A stretch of DNA of 64,000 nt from the NCBI RefSeq assembly GCF_003688285.1, contig NZ_RCNT01000002.1:399958-463957 (forward strand). The letters run 5' to 3'. Below the pieces are notes generated by a model. It was not told where the DNA came from and did not search any database. It was given only the letters and a program-made list of their open reading frames with translations. Shown one piece after another: positions 18,067 to 26,795 of the stretch (position 1 is its first letter; each line of letters starts with the position of its first letter). Made by a program: the position numbers and the translations under genes. Origin of the DNA: Rhodophyticola porphyridii (GTDB lineage: Bacteria > Pseudomonadota > Alphaproteobacteria > Rhodobacterales > Rhodobacteraceae).

Positions 18067-18432
18067 ATGTCCGTATTTGAAGAACTCGCCGCGCTGGAAG
18101 AGCGTAAACAAGAGCTGTTGGCAAAGGCTAAAGCAGATGCCTTGGCGCGCGCTGAAGCCGCTGTGGCGGAGCTCAACCAGCTTGGTCTCGCCTACCGCTT
18201 GACCGCCCCACGAAGCGCCGGAGCCGCCACGACTCGACGGGGCGGCGTGCGGGAAACGGTGCGTCAGGTCATTTTCGCCGCGCCGGAAGGAATTGCCCGC
18301 GTGACGATTATGGAGGCTGTAAACGCGACCGATAAACGCAGTCAGCAATCGGTCGCCAATGCGCTCGCCGCCCTCAAGAAGGCCGGTCTGGTGGAGAGCA
18401 ATCAAGGTATCTACAAACCTGTTTCTCAATGA
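18067..18432 (+). CDS. Hypothetical coiled-coil plus winged-helix protein
   Basis: 121 residues. Residues 1-40 are a charged coiled coil (FEELAALEERKQELLAKAKA), then a short linker RSAGAATTRRGG, then a winged-helix-like domain (VRETVRQVIFAAPEGIARVT ... SVANALAALKKAGLVESNQG) that matches the general form of replication or plasmid accessory DNA-binding domains. It likely binds DNA as a dimer. It lies upstream of the VirD4 block, so it may regulate or assist mobilisation; this is inference. Confidence 0.6.
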   Translation: MSVFEELAALEERKQELLAKAKADALARAEAAVAELNQLGLAYRLTAPRSAGAATTRRGGVRETVRQVIFAAPEGIARVTIMEAVNATDKRSQQSVANALAALKKAGLVESNQGIYKPVSQ

Positions 18433-18541
18433 GCGACCAGGTTAGTTACCGCAACTAAGTCTGGGTGTTGGGCAAACCCAACGCATCGCTCCTCATACGA
18501 CTTCATAGCACATCCCATTGCGCGACGTTTTTTCCGTGACT

Positions 18542-18561
18542 CATCCCCTTTTCAGGGGATG
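18542..18561. other. Perfect hairpin in intergenic region
   Basis: Arms CATCCCCT and AGGGGATG enclose TTTC. No U-run follows on the plus strand. It lies between the coiled-coil gene and the next gene and may be a transcript-end or regulatory hairpin. Confidence 0.35.
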
Positions 18562-18719
18562 GTTGGTCGGGCGAAGTCTCAGGGTTTCAACTTCGCCCAC
18601 CTGTGTTGCTTTGGAGATGAGAAATATCTAACCGGAAATACTGCAATACTAACTGCTAGTACCATTTGACTCATCTCCGTTCATCCGCATTACTACTCCG
18701 AATAACTGGGGAGAGTACC

Positions 18720-19076
18720 ATGCGCGTCAACTTCACGCATTCAGATGTCACCAAAGGAATACTCCGTAAAACAACTCATCCGGTGGTAACGGTGAGTGTT
18801 ACGTTTTCAGAAGAAGAGCGCGCGCTCATTAAGCGCGAGAACTTCGATACCTATGTGCTTTTGGAATGTGTGCCACACAATGCCCGACCCGACCGCGACG
18901 AGCGCATCTACTATCTCACGGTGCGCAATCTGCTGCGCGGCTCGTATGAGTTCATGGCCGAGAACCATGTGGACGCGAAAGACTTCGAAGCGGCGGTGGT
19001 CGAACGGCTGAAGCTGCTGAAGACCCTGCTCGAAGAAGGCAGCACGGCGGCCAAGAGCAAGACTGTTGAAATCTGA
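18720..19076 (+). CDS. Hypothetical protein upstream of VirD4-like ATPase
   Basis: 118 residues starting MRVNFTHSDVTKGILRKTTH; GGGGAGAG precedes the ATG. The central part (VTFSEEERALIKRENFDTYV) looks like a compact alpha/beta domain, and the C-terminus is a charged helix. The last 11 bp overlap the TTG start of the VirD4-like gene, so the two are translationally coupled and probably work together. No family recognised. Confidence 0.7.
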   Translation: MRVNFTHSDVTKGILRKTTHPVVTVSVTFSEEERALIKRENFDTYVLLECVPHNARPDRDERIYYLTVRNLLRGSYEFMAENHVDAKDFEAAVVERLKLLKTLLEEGSTAAKSKTVEI

Positions 19077-21075
19077 TTTCTTCGAAGAGATTGCCGGGCT
19101 GGTCATTATCTGTGGCCTCCTGGCCGTCACCTTCACTCTGGCGGTCTTTCTCACGCCTTATGTGCTGCTCATCGGGGGCACCGGGCTCTTGGGTTACATC
19201 TGGTATCACCATCCGGCGCGGCGCGAGCAGGAAAGCCGGGAGCTCACGCTGGCGCTCTATGAAGACGTGCTGCGGCAAACGAAGACGGTCTCGGTCACGG
19301 GTGAGCTGGAGCGGGCCCTGGCGCATTACCCGGACGCCATTCGCCTGCAAGTGACGCCAATTGCCGAAGCGCTGTTGCGGGGGGAGCTCCTGACCCCTGA
19401 CGTGCCCGAGCCACCTGCGGTCTGCAACTCGGTGGAAGGTGCGCGCTATCGCGATAGCCTGGCCAAGATATCTCAGAACAAATCCGATAGCCGCAAAGTA
19501 CGGTTAGCGGTCGGCATGGTGGCGGAGGCGATAGACGCGGTGGCCGGGCAGGCGCCCGAGAGTGAGGGCACAGTGATGGCGGATGTGGCCTATTGCCTGA
19601 AGGACACTCGTGAGGCGGTTACGCAGGCGGCGATGCCCTTCTACCAGGAGAATGACTACAACCTCTTTGCGGGGCTGCGGGAGACCATCGACCTCAACCT
19701 GGCCCGCGCCAAGGGAGTCTACCCCGAAGACTACACCAAGCCGGATGTGGTGCAGGCCTATCTCCAGGGCACACCCCTGGAATGGCTGTTTGAGCTGAAG
19801 GTGCCCTTCGGCGTGCCGGAGCCCCTGCGCTATGAGCACTGCTTCATGGTGGCGGGCACCGGCCACGGCAAGACCCAGACCATCCAGCATCACATTGCCC
19901 ATGACCTGGCGGATTTGGGCCAGAAATCGGTCATCGTGATTGATAGCCAGCGGGAGCTCATAGACAACATCCTGCGGCTCGATATCCCGAAAGAGCAGAT
20001 TGTCCTCATCGACCCCGAGGACATCGACTATCCCGTGGCCATCAATCTCTTCTCGGCTGGTGGTGACCGATTGGCGGGCTATTCGGCGCTGGAGCGGGAA
20101 CAGCTGCGCAACTCAGTGGTGGAGCTCTACGAGTTTGTGCTGGCATCCATCATGGATACCAGCCTGACCGGCCAGCAATCGGTCATCTTCCGCTATGTGA
20201 CGCGGCTGATGCTGGAAATCCCCGGCGCCACGCTGCACACCTTCCTCGATATCCTCGAAGGCGGCGACTATCGCCAGTATATCGACCGGCTGGAAGGCGT
20301 GGCCCGCTCCTTCTTTGACAACCAGTTCAATGACCCGGGCTTCAAGCGGATGCGCGAAGCGGTCATCCGGCGGCTCTACCTTATCTTGGAAAACCGTATC
20401 TTCGACCGCATGTTCTCCAACCCCGAAAGCAAGTTCGACCTGTTTGCCGAGATGAACGCGGGCAAGCTCATCCTTATCAACACGTCCAAGGCCACCTTGA
20501 AAGAAACCGGCACCAAAGCCTTTGGCCGGTTCTTCATTGCGATGATTGCCCAAGCGGCGGCGGAGCGGGCACTTATCCCGCGCGATGACCGCATCCCCTG
20601 CATCGTCTATCTCGATGAGGCGCAGGAGTATCTGGACAAGAACGTGAGTGTCATCCTGTCTCAGGCCCGCAAGCAGAATATCGGGTTGTTCATGGCGACC
20701 CAGGACTTGGAGCATATCCCGAGACCCGTTCTGAGCTCCATCCAGGCCAATACGTCCATCCGCATGGCCGGTGGTACCTCGGCGGCAGATGCCCGCGCCA
20801 TGGCCTCCGAGATGAACGTGTCCGTGGATGCCATCAAGGATGTGCCGAAGCTCACCTTCGCCACCTATGTGAAAGGCTTTGTCTCGCGGGCCATTCCGGT
20901 GACTTTCCCGGTGGGCACGATGGAGGCGCTGCCCAAGCGTGATGCTATGGAGGAGCTGCGGGCCTATCAGCGGGCGCGCTATGCGGTTGCGCCCAATGTG
21001 GCGGGCGAGGGGTTCACCATGCGCGATTCGGGGCGCAAGCCTCCGGCGGAAGAGCCGTTCGAGGACACATGGTGA
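19066..21075 (+). CDS. VirD4/TraD-like coupling ATPase
   Basis: 669 residues. Two membrane helices lie at residues 9-45, then a cytosolic region with Walker A AGTGHGKTQTI (about 261-271) and Walker B IVYLDEAQEYL (about 511-521). The C-terminal part (QDLEHIPRPVLSSIQANTSI) is typical of TraD/TraG and HerA-type DNA pumps. No ATG occurs until well inside the protein, so the TTG at 19066, coupled to the upstream gene, is taken as the start. In conjugative elements this ATPase feeds DNA to the secretion channel; none is seen here, so it would need a helper system. Confidence 0.85.
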   Translation: MKSDFFEEIAGLVIICGLLAVTFTLAVFLTPYVLLIGGTGLLGYIWYHHPARREQESRELTLALYEDVLRQTKTVSVTGELERALAHYPDAIRLQVTPIAEALLRGELLTPDVPEPPAVCNSVEGARYRDSLAKISQNKSDSRKVRLAVGMVAEAIDAVAGQAPESEGTVMADVAYCLKDTREAVTQAAMPFYQENDYNLFAGLRETIDLNLARAKGVYPEDYTKPDVVQAYLQGTPLEWLFELKVPFGVPEPLRYEHCFMVAGTGHGKTQTIQHHIAHDLADLGQKSVIVIDSQRELIDNILRLDIPKEQIVLIDPEDIDYPVAINLFSAGGDRLAGYSALEREQLRNSVVELYEFVLASIMDTSLTGQQSVIFRYVTRLMLEIPGATLHTFLDILEGGDYRQYIDRLEGVARSFFDNQFNDPGFKRMREAVIRRLYLILENRIFDRMFSNPESKFDLFAEMNAGKLILINTSKATLKETGTKAFGRFFIAMIAQAAAERALIPRDDRIPCIVYLDEAQEYLDKNVSVILSQARKQNIGLFMATQDLEHIPRPVLSSIQANTSIRMAGGTSAADARAMASEMNVSVDAIKDVPKLTFATYVKGFVSRAIPVTFPVGTMEALPKRDAMEELRAYQRARYAVAPNVAGEGFTMRDSGRKPPAEEPFEDTW

Positions 21076-21136
21076 CCCAGGCTGCCCCATCCTGACCGTC
21101 CTCCTCAGAGGGCGCTCAGGCGGCTAGAATGGACCC

Positions 21137-21892
21137 ATGCCGCGCCGTCACCGCCTCACCCCCGAGAAGCACCTCAAACACGCCCCCTGGCGCTTCACAG
21201 CGACCGACAAGGCCGTCCTGACTCGTCTGGCGCAGTATCGGTATCTGAAGAGCCTCACGCTCCAGAAACTGACCGGACGACCCATCGCGACGGTGAACTA
21301 CTCCCTGCGCAAGCTCTTCGACCGGCGCCTGATAGACAAGCCACACCGGCAGGTGGAGGGGTTCAACCATCTCAACGCCCCAGACATCTACGAAATCAAC
21401 GCGCGGGGCAGGCGCTGGCTGACCGAAGAGGTGCCGGAGGTCACGACGCTGAGCCGGACGCACACCGAGGGGCCGCCCAAGCACTTCGCCCATAGCGTGG
21501 CCATATGTGATGCGCTGGCAGAGATTGAGCTCGAAGTGGCGACGGCGGGTAACGCGTTCATCCCCGCAGCCACCATCCTGGCCAAAGCAACCGTGCCAAA
21601 CCCGCTGAAGATGCCCTGTACCATCGAGCACACGTTCCCGAACGGCAAGCATGAGCGGCTGGAGACGTTCATCATCCCCGATGGGGTGTATGGGGTTAGG
21701 TATCCTGACGGGAGGTCTGAGTTGGTGTTTTTGGAGGTGGAGCGGTGTAATCCGCGAAACCCTCAGACCTTGTTTCGTGCTTCACTGCTCCGGAAAACCC
21801 TCTCATATCGCGCGTTACGGGAAGCTGAAACGGCAAGATGTCTAGGCAAGAAATCCTTTGGTGTTCGATTTATTGGACTTAGCGACCGCTGA
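21137..21892 (+). CDS. Replication-relaxation family protein (short C-terminus)
   Basis: 251 residues. The N-terminal winged helix (ATDKAVLTRLAQYRYLKSLT ... RPIATVNYSLRKLFDRRLID) followed by an alpha/beta part with LETFIIPDGVYGVRYPDG and LVFLEVERCNPRNPQTLFRA matches the Replic_Relax family, found with VirD4-like ATPases on mobile elements and thought to act as a relaxase or replication initiator. The family usually continues for several tens of residues after the ...FRASLLRKTLSYRA helix; here it stops soon after FGVRFIGLSDR, where the DNA becomes AT-rich and non-coding, so the C-terminus may be truncated. Confidence 0.75.
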   Translation: MPRRHRLTPEKHLKHAPWRFTATDKAVLTRLAQYRYLKSLTLQKLTGRPIATVNYSLRKLFDRRLIDKPHRQVEGFNHLNAPDIYEINARGRRWLTEEVPEVTTLSRTHTEGPPKHFAHSVAICDALAEIELEVATAGNAFIPAATILAKATVPNPLKMPCTIEHTFPNGKHERLETFIIPDGVYGVRYPDGRSELVFLEVERCNPRNPQTLFRASLLRKTLSYRALREAETARCLGKKSFGVRFIGLSDR

Positions 21893-22712
21893 GTTCTGCT
21901 GTGATTTGAGCTTTTGAATGACTGCGCACTACTTTGAAATGGGATTTACGGGCAGGTGTGTATGGTACAGGAACCCTTTGCGACACGCTGAGGGCCGTTA
22001 GCGACCTGTTGACACAATTGAAACAAATATCACTTTTTCGTGATGCGTTTCGTAACTCGATGTCGTCGAATTCTTGTCGCGAGTTTTTACAAGCTGCGAT
22101 TATCTCTCCTGTAATCACCAGTCGAAATTTTTGCACTCTAAGAATACAGCAGTTGTTTCAAGCTTGCGTATTGGTTGTTGTGCGTTCATAGTCTTGCACA
22201 ACATGTAGCACGCCAGCCTACGGGGTGCATGTCCGAAAGAACATCCTTCTGGGCTCATTCCCCTGAAGGCAGCCATGACTGGGAATGATTGGGAAATATT
22301 GCCGATGCGAACGACTTTGAGAATGGCCATCGTTACGTCAGGAAGCCGCATGGTCAATATTCTTGACGGGGCGGGGGGGCTCTGGCTACGAACGCTCTTG
22401 GGCTGGTCTACTGCTCATCAACGCCGGGGTTTTCTGAGGTGACTCCGGGTGGTGCGTCGGGGGGAGCGGCTTGGAGCGTGTAGAAACCGCCCGGCATCCT
22501 GGGGGGAACTAATGTCGGAATGTCTTATGCCTTTGACGGTGTCTCGATTGGGTGAGTTCGAACAGCGCACTACGTGTGCCACCGCGCCCACGTCGCGTCG
22601 ACACACTCCTAGTTATCCACAGCCTTGCAGCTATGCATCTGACCACCTACATGACATAGTAAAGAGAGTAAGAGATGCGGACATACGTGCCACAAAGTTG
22701 TCTCATTCTCGC
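21893..22712. other. AT-rich stretch without a clear gene; one DnaA box
   Basis: About 820 bp with no frame that has both a ribosome site and plausible protein composition. A perfect DnaA-box sequence TTATCCACA is at 22613-22621, with related CCACA words near 23077-23096. The AT-rich segment 21900-22160 next to a replication-relaxation gene could be an origin of replication or transfer for the excised element, but there is no direct evidence. Confidence 0.4.
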
Positions 22713-22958
22713 CTAGCTCTTTCCGCCGTCGCGACGAAAGAACGCCGTGATGCGGGGCCAGAGTGCGCTCCAGAACCGCAAAAGAGCTCCGACGATACCG
22801 AGTGCGACATACACCAGAAACGCCCACGGAAACAGCTTCGTGGCCAGTTCGAAGTCATACGCGCTGGGGATGACCTTAGCTGCATAGTGTGGCGTTCCCG
22901 TGGCCATGTACGAAATGTGCGCGAGGCGTTCGAGGTGGTGAAGAAAGTTAGACGGCAT
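22713..22958 (-). CDS. Small membrane protein
   Basis: 81 residues from MPSNFLHHLERLAHISYMAT. One long hydrophobic helix (FPWAFLVYVALGIVGALLRF) is followed by a basic tail ending FFRRDGGKS. TAGGAGG stands six bases ahead of the ATG, an unusually good ribosome site that supports a real gene. Function unknown. Confidence 0.65.
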   Translation of the reverse strand: MPSNFLHHLERLAHISYMATGTPHYAAKVIPSAYDFELATKLFPWAFLVYVALGIVGALLRFWSALWPRITAFFRRDGGKS

Positions 22959-23105
22959 ATCGGCCTCCTAAGGGCTGGTGTAGCTGGGAGGGCTGTAGGA
23001 AGCCCGCCGAGCTGGAGTTGCGTTGCAGTGACTCCATAATACGGCAGCGGGTTGGGTTCTGCCTAGCCCGCTGTCCACAAATCCATCCACAGAGCGCGAC
23101 GCTTT

Positions 23106-23131
23106 AACCCGAGGAAATCACTCGGGTTTTT
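23106..23131 (+). terminator. Rho-independent terminator-like hairpin
   Basis: An 8-bp stem (AACCCGAG / CTCGGGTT) with a seven-base loop runs straight into a T stretch. It reads on the plus strand, yet no plus-strand gene ends just upstream, so it may end an unannotated small RNA or block read-through into the regulator gene at 23255. Confidence 0.6.
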
Positions 23132-23254
23132 AGTTGTCCCCTGTTAAGCAGCTGAATCAAAACAGCAAGTCGGGATTTCAGATAAAAATATACTGGGTTT
23201 GCGAGAGTTTTCTTTTTCGATATTATAGAAATCAAACCTCTAGCGGAGCCATCA

Positions 23255-23710
23255 GTGGACGCTTCTTTGACAAAGAACCCGCGAATCATCATCGAAGTTA
23301 TCCGCGAACTTATCGATTCGGACTTTGAAGGGAATGTCCAGAGGGCGGCGGAAGAAATTTCTCGCGTTGCCTTGGAGGATAAGCGGTCAAAGCGGGACTA
23401 CAAGGTAATCTCCGCCAGCATTCTCTATGCTATCATGGCCGACAAGTCGCACATCAAGTTCAGCCAGGTGGAAATGATTGCCACCTATATTGGTATTCCC
23501 GTTGGTGTGTTCCTCTTCCTGACCAGGATTAGAGCCAGCAGACGGGACAACAATGGAGCTGATTTGCAGTATCTGAAGAGCGTCTACGCGGTTTTGGGGG
23601 AGGTGTTCGAGCAGAACAGCGCCCCAGTGAGCTACGAAAAGATAAAGGAGATTGGGTCTGGCAACGTCCAGCTCTCGCTCTGGGAAGAAGACTCATCCGA
23701 CGGCCCTTGA
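23255..23710 (+). CDS. Putative XRE-like HTH protein
   Basis: 151 residues from a GTG start (GGAG upstream). The stretch RDYKVISASILYAIMADKSH then IKFSQVEMIATYIGIPVGVF fits a Cro/CI-type five-helix fold: a conserved ILYAIM-like helix followed by the recognition and packing helices. The C-terminus (GNVQLSLWEEDSSDGP) is acidic. Likely a small regulator of the cargo region; weak assignment. Confidence 0.55.
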   Translation: MDASLTKNPRIIIEVIRELIDSDFEGNVQRAAEEISRVALEDKRSKRDYKVISASILYAIMADKSHIKFSQVEMIATYIGIPVGVFLFLTRIRASRRDNNGADLQYLKSVYAVLGEVFEQNSAPVSYEKIKEIGSGNVQLSLWEEDSSDGP

Positions 23711-23723
23711 TGTTGCCCTGCGA

Positions 23724-24137
23724 TTAATGACACCAAAACTCATCACCGTCCGGCCACCGCCGAGCGAGCCCTTCCTCAATCAGGATGTCCCCCACATCAC
23801 GCCCGTTGATGTATATGGTGGCCAAATCACGTCCCCGGCCCCCGACCGCGCCGCTCGGCACCAGCTCCCAATCGTTGGTGTTCAAGAGCTCAGCCAGCCG
23901 CGCTGACGCCTGGCGCGCCAACGCCACCTCTGCCGCGCCGCCGCAGACATCCGTATATGGTTCCGGTGTATCGAAACCCTCCAGCCGGTACTTGGTGCCC
24001 TGGAGCCAGAGCGTGTCGCCGTCCACAATGCAGGTGTAGCGATTGGGACTGTCGCAGAGCGCGATGGACTGACCCGATGCCGCGACGGCTATCGCAAGTC
24101 CAAAGGCAACGGCGACGATGGCAGTGAGTATTCGCAT
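23724..24137 (-). CDS. Secreted thermonuclease-like (SNase) protein
   Basis: 137 residues. A signal peptide (MRILTAIVAVAFGLAIAVAA) precedes IALCDSPNRYTCIVDGDTLW, the SNase entry strand with its Asp pair, then LEGFDTPEP and GRDLATIYINGRDVGDILIE. Catalytic Arg/Glu positions appear kept, and extra cysteines suggest periplasmic disulfides. It would cut nucleic acid outside the cytoplasm. The ATG at 24137 has GGAG seven bases upstream and was chosen over an in-frame upstream start. Divergent from the SRAP-type gene. Confidence 0.85.
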   Translation of the reverse strand: MRILTAIVAVAFGLAIAVAASGQSIALCDSPNRYTCIVDGDTLWLQGTKYRLEGFDTPEPYTDVCGGAAEVALARQASARLAELLNTNDWELVPSGAVGGRGRDLATIYINGRDVGDILIEEGLARRWPDGDEFWCH

Positions 24138-24263
24138 GTCTTGCTCCAGGTGACGGGTGCGTGCTTCATAGAACTGGATTTGGGTAAAACAATGACCACT
24201 CGGCCAGTGCCGTACCACATATTTGGACTTGCTTCACCGAAATGTTCGCGTAATGTTCTTCTG

Positions 24264-25244
24264 ATGTCTCGGCGCTCCACACCACAGAAGAAGATTGATG
24301 AGCGGGCCTTCCCGGTGCGGGTGCGGTTTGCCGTGCCCGAACGGGGTCTCGGCGCACGGATGGACGACCTGCACCGCTGGTTGGCTGCTGAGGTGGGGTC
24401 AGGCGAGTACGCCGTGCATTCGTCAAGCGCGCTCGCCATGGATGCTACTGGTGTGTATCTCCGGGATGTGGCCGGGGCGCAGGCGTTGCTGCAGGCCTTC
24501 CCTGACCTGATGCTTGCCGATTGCCTCGACCGGGGCATATACACGTCTCCAGCCCACAGTGCGGCCTGGTCGGGACTGGATATCTTCAGCGTGTGCAACC
24601 TCTATTCAATGACCAAAGGGCAAGACGCTATCCGAGAGATAGCGAAGGCCTGGGACGACCGTACCGGGAATATGCCGCCCCTATCGGGTATCTTTCCGGA
24701 CTATGCAGCCCCTGTTGTTTGGAATGGTGAGGCGGGACGGGTTCTGTCCATGATGCGGTGGGGTATGCCCTCGCCAGCCTTTGCCCTGAAGAACAAGAAG
24801 ACTGACCCCGGCGTGACCAATGTACGGAACACGAAGTCTCCCCATTGGCGGCGCTGGTTGGGCGTCCAGCACCGCTGCGTGGTACCGTTCACATCGTTCT
24901 CTGAGTACGAGAAACAGCCTGGACAATCCCCGACACCGGTGTGGTTTGCGCTTGGCGATGACCGTCCGCTGGCCTTTTTCGCGGGTATCTGGACGAGTTG
25001 GACATCGGTCAGAAAGCTGAAGGAGGGTGAGACCACCAACGACCTATTCGGCTTCTTGACCACGGATGCCAACCGAGAGGTCGGTGCCATTCACCCCAAA
25101 GCGATGCCGGTTATCTTGCAGACAGCCGAGGAGATTGACCGCTGGCTCACTGCCCCAACCGAAGACGCGCTGGAGATGCAGCGCCCGTTGCCGGATGACA
25201 GTCTACAGCTGGTCGCCAAGGGAAACCGGGAGGATGTCGCGTAA
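24264..25244 (+). CDS. SRAP/YedK (HMCES)-type protein with an extra N-terminal domain
   Basis: 326 residues if read from the ATG at 24264. Residues 110-326 are an SRAP peptidase-like domain: CNLYSMTKGQ, SMMRWGMPSP, RCVVPFTSFSEYE and IHPKAMPVIL in order. In this family Cys2, freed by Met removal, crosslinks abasic sites in single-stranded DNA. Here that Cys is internal, but a GTG codon sits directly before it at 24591, so the active form may start there (217 residues). The first 110 residues (MSRRSTPQKKIDERAFPVRV...) resemble a separate small hypothetical protein. Either two genes read in one frame, or a fusion that would be inactive unless cleaved. Confidence 0.75.
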   Translation: MSRRSTPQKKIDERAFPVRVRFAVPERGLGARMDDLHRWLAAEVGSGEYAVHSSSALAMDATGVYLRDVAGAQALLQAFPDLMLADCLDRGIYTSPAHSAAWSGLDIFSVCNLYSMTKGQDAIREIAKAWDDRTGNMPPLSGIFPDYAAPVVWNGEAGRVLSMMRWGMPSPAFALKNKKTDPGVTNVRNTKSPHWRRWLGVQHRCVVPFTSFSEYEKQPGQSPTPVWFALGDDRPLAFFAGIWTSWTSVRKLKEGETTNDLFGFLTTDANREVGAIHPKAMPVILQTAEEIDRWLTAPTEDALEMQRPLPDDSLQLVAKGNREDVA

Positions 25245-25273
25245 ACGGTTCTGGTGAGCACTTCCAAGCAGAT

Positions 25274-25849
25274 TTAGCGCCACATCCGCTCAGCAATGGC
25301 CAATTCATCCGCTCCAAGCGCGTTGGTATAGATGGCGGTCGTGGTCATCGACGCATGACCCAGCCACTTTTGCACCATGTTGAGCGGCACCCCGCATTTG
25401 ATGGCATGGATGCCATAACCGTGGCGTAAGCCCTTGGGGCAGGCCTGCGCGCCGATGATATCAGCGCGGGCCATCACAGACTTCACCCACCGGTAGGCGG
25501 TAACCCGGTTTAGGGGACGGTCGCCATGCGTCCAAAGCGGGGCGTGCGGCATTGCCATGTCCAAAGCATGTACTTCCGCCAGAAGCACCATCAGCCTTGC
25601 AGGCACCGGCACCTCGCGAAAAACCCCAGTCTTGCGTCGTTTCAGGGTTTGGAAGGTGATGGTCTGCGCGTCGGGTTGGACAGCCGAGGTCGTCAAGGCT
25701 AGCGCTTCGGAAATCCGGCACCCGGTCAAGAGCAAGGTCAGGCAGAGGCTCTGCACCTGGGGTGCAGCGGCACCGGTCGCCCGCAGGAAACGCTGCCGTT
25801 CCTCGGCATTGATATAGAGGCGCTGGCGCGCCGGATTGTAGAGCTTCAT
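25274..25849 (-). CDS. Short tyrosine recombinase
   Basis: 191 residues from MKLYNPARQRLYINAEERQ, essentially a catalytic domain without a separate core-binding domain. Active-site residues are Arg in LTGCRISEAL, Lys in FQTLKRRKTG, CPKGLRHGYG, WLGHASMTT and Tyr in AIYTNALG. Such short recombinases often act on a nearby inverted or invertible site. Two perfect palindromes with opposite central triplets lie just upstream at 25936-25962 and 26070-26088. A longer start at 25891 is possible. Confidence 0.85.
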   Translation of the reverse strand: MKLYNPARQRLYINAEERQRFLRATGAAAPQVQSLCLTLLLTGCRISEALALTTSAVQPDAQTITFQTLKRRKTGVFREVPVPARLMVLLAEVHALDMAMPHAPLWTHGDRPLNRVTAYRWVKSVMARADIIGAQACPKGLRHGYGIHAIKCGVPLNMVQKWLGHASMTTTAIYTNALGADELAIAERMWR

Positions 25850-25935
25850 AGAGGAAACGGATTGAGCGTCATAGTTTGGGCCAGCCAACATTAAACTGGC
25901 GGCGTACGTCCCAAGGCCTCAAAGTGTGGCTTGAG

Positions 25936-25962
25936 TGAAACACTATTGCTAATAGTGTTTCA
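25936..25962. repeat. Palindromic site 1 (recombination or operator candidate)
   Basis: Twelve-base arms TGAAACACTATT and AATAGTGTTTCA are perfect and enclose GCT. Viewed as a tyrosine-recombinase site it has 10-base arms and a 7-base TTGCTAA spacer. The partner site at 26070-26088 has the reverse-complement spacer, TTAGCAA. Confidence 0.6.
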
Positions 25963-26069
25963 GCGGCAGATAAATGCTCTACAACAACAGCTTAGCCGAT
26001 TGCCAGCATACGCTATCTGATGCAGTGAGGGAGCACAACATCCTCAACACCTTGGACTTTGACGATTGT

Positions 26070-26092
26070 ACACTATTAGCAATAGTGTTTCA
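26070..26092. repeat. Palindromic site 2, inverted centre relative to site 1
   Basis: ACACTATT, AGC, AATAGTGT is an 8-base perfect palindrome, extended on the right by TTCA so that the right arm equals that of site 1. The central triplet is the reverse complement of site 1. The 107 bp between the sites (25963-26069) contain no gene and precede the outer-membrane protein gene. Confidence 0.6.
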
Positions 26093-26155
26093 GGGTGAGT
26101 GTGGGGAAAGCTCTTCAAAACAATGGTCTAGCCCATAATCTTTATGGAGAGACCT

Positions 26156-26713
26156 ATGAAATCCCTACTCTCGGCAGCAATGCTGGCGTTGCTTGCCCTT
26201 CCCGCAAACGCCCAAGACGGCGACGTTGACTTCTCGGGCGCCTATCTGGGCCTGAACGTAAATCGTTCGAGCTCCGACTCTTTCGATTCAGCATCCGTGG
26301 TCTCGGCCACATCCAACGGATTGGCGATCAGCGCTGGCTACCTCTTCGATGCCGGAGATTTCGTGGTGGGCGGTGACCTCACCTACCGCCGGAGCAATTA
26401 CTCTGGGACGAATGTGACAACAGCAACGGCGCTGGATGGAACGATTACCGGTGCAGCAGTTGGTCTGAGAGTGGGCTACCCGATGGGACGCATCATGCCA
26501 TACTTTGGCGCGCGGGTCGGACGTGGCACGGACGATTTTGGAACCGGTTCGTTCGATTTCAACTCCCGGGAGATTACGGTTGGAGCCGAGTTTGCGCTGA
26601 CCGAAAGCGTTTTCACGAACCTGAGCGTCGAGCGGATAAGGCTCGACTATCGCGGTACCGACCTCAACCTGCGTAGCAACGTAGTCGCACTGGGCCTGAG
26701 CTACCGGTTCTGA
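26156..26713 (+). CDS. Outer-membrane beta-barrel protein (porin/OmpA-like)
   Basis: 185 residues. A signal peptide (MKSLLSAAMLALLALPANAQ) precedes an all-beta sequence of alternating polar and hydrophobic residues, with DFSGAYLGLNVNRSSS and repeated strands such as ISAGYLFDAGDFVVGGDLTY, closing with ...NVVALGLSYRF, a typical C-terminal aromatic barrel signal. Eight strands are likely. GGAGAG before the second ATG (26156) fixes the start. It follows the palindromic pair by about 65 bp, so its expression could depend on that segment. Confidence 0.85.
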   Translation: MKSLLSAAMLALLALPANAQDGDVDFSGAYLGLNVNRSSSDSFDSASVVSATSNGLAISAGYLFDAGDFVVGGDLTYRRSNYSGTNVTTATALDGTITGAAVGLRVGYPMGRIMPYFGARVGRGTDDFGTGSFDFNSREITVGAEFALTESVFTNLSVERIRLDYRGTDLNLRSNVVALGLSYRF

Positions 26714-26795
26714 GGCTTTGACACGACGCGGCTTCACTCCCGCGGCTCAGTCAAGCCGCCAGGTGTAGGGCCAGCAACCAGTTTGGAGGGAAGTG

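Noticed and set aside
22449..23039. A 196-codon plus-strand frame
   Set aside because: It runs opposite a small membrane gene that has a strong ribosome site, and no part resembles a protein domain.
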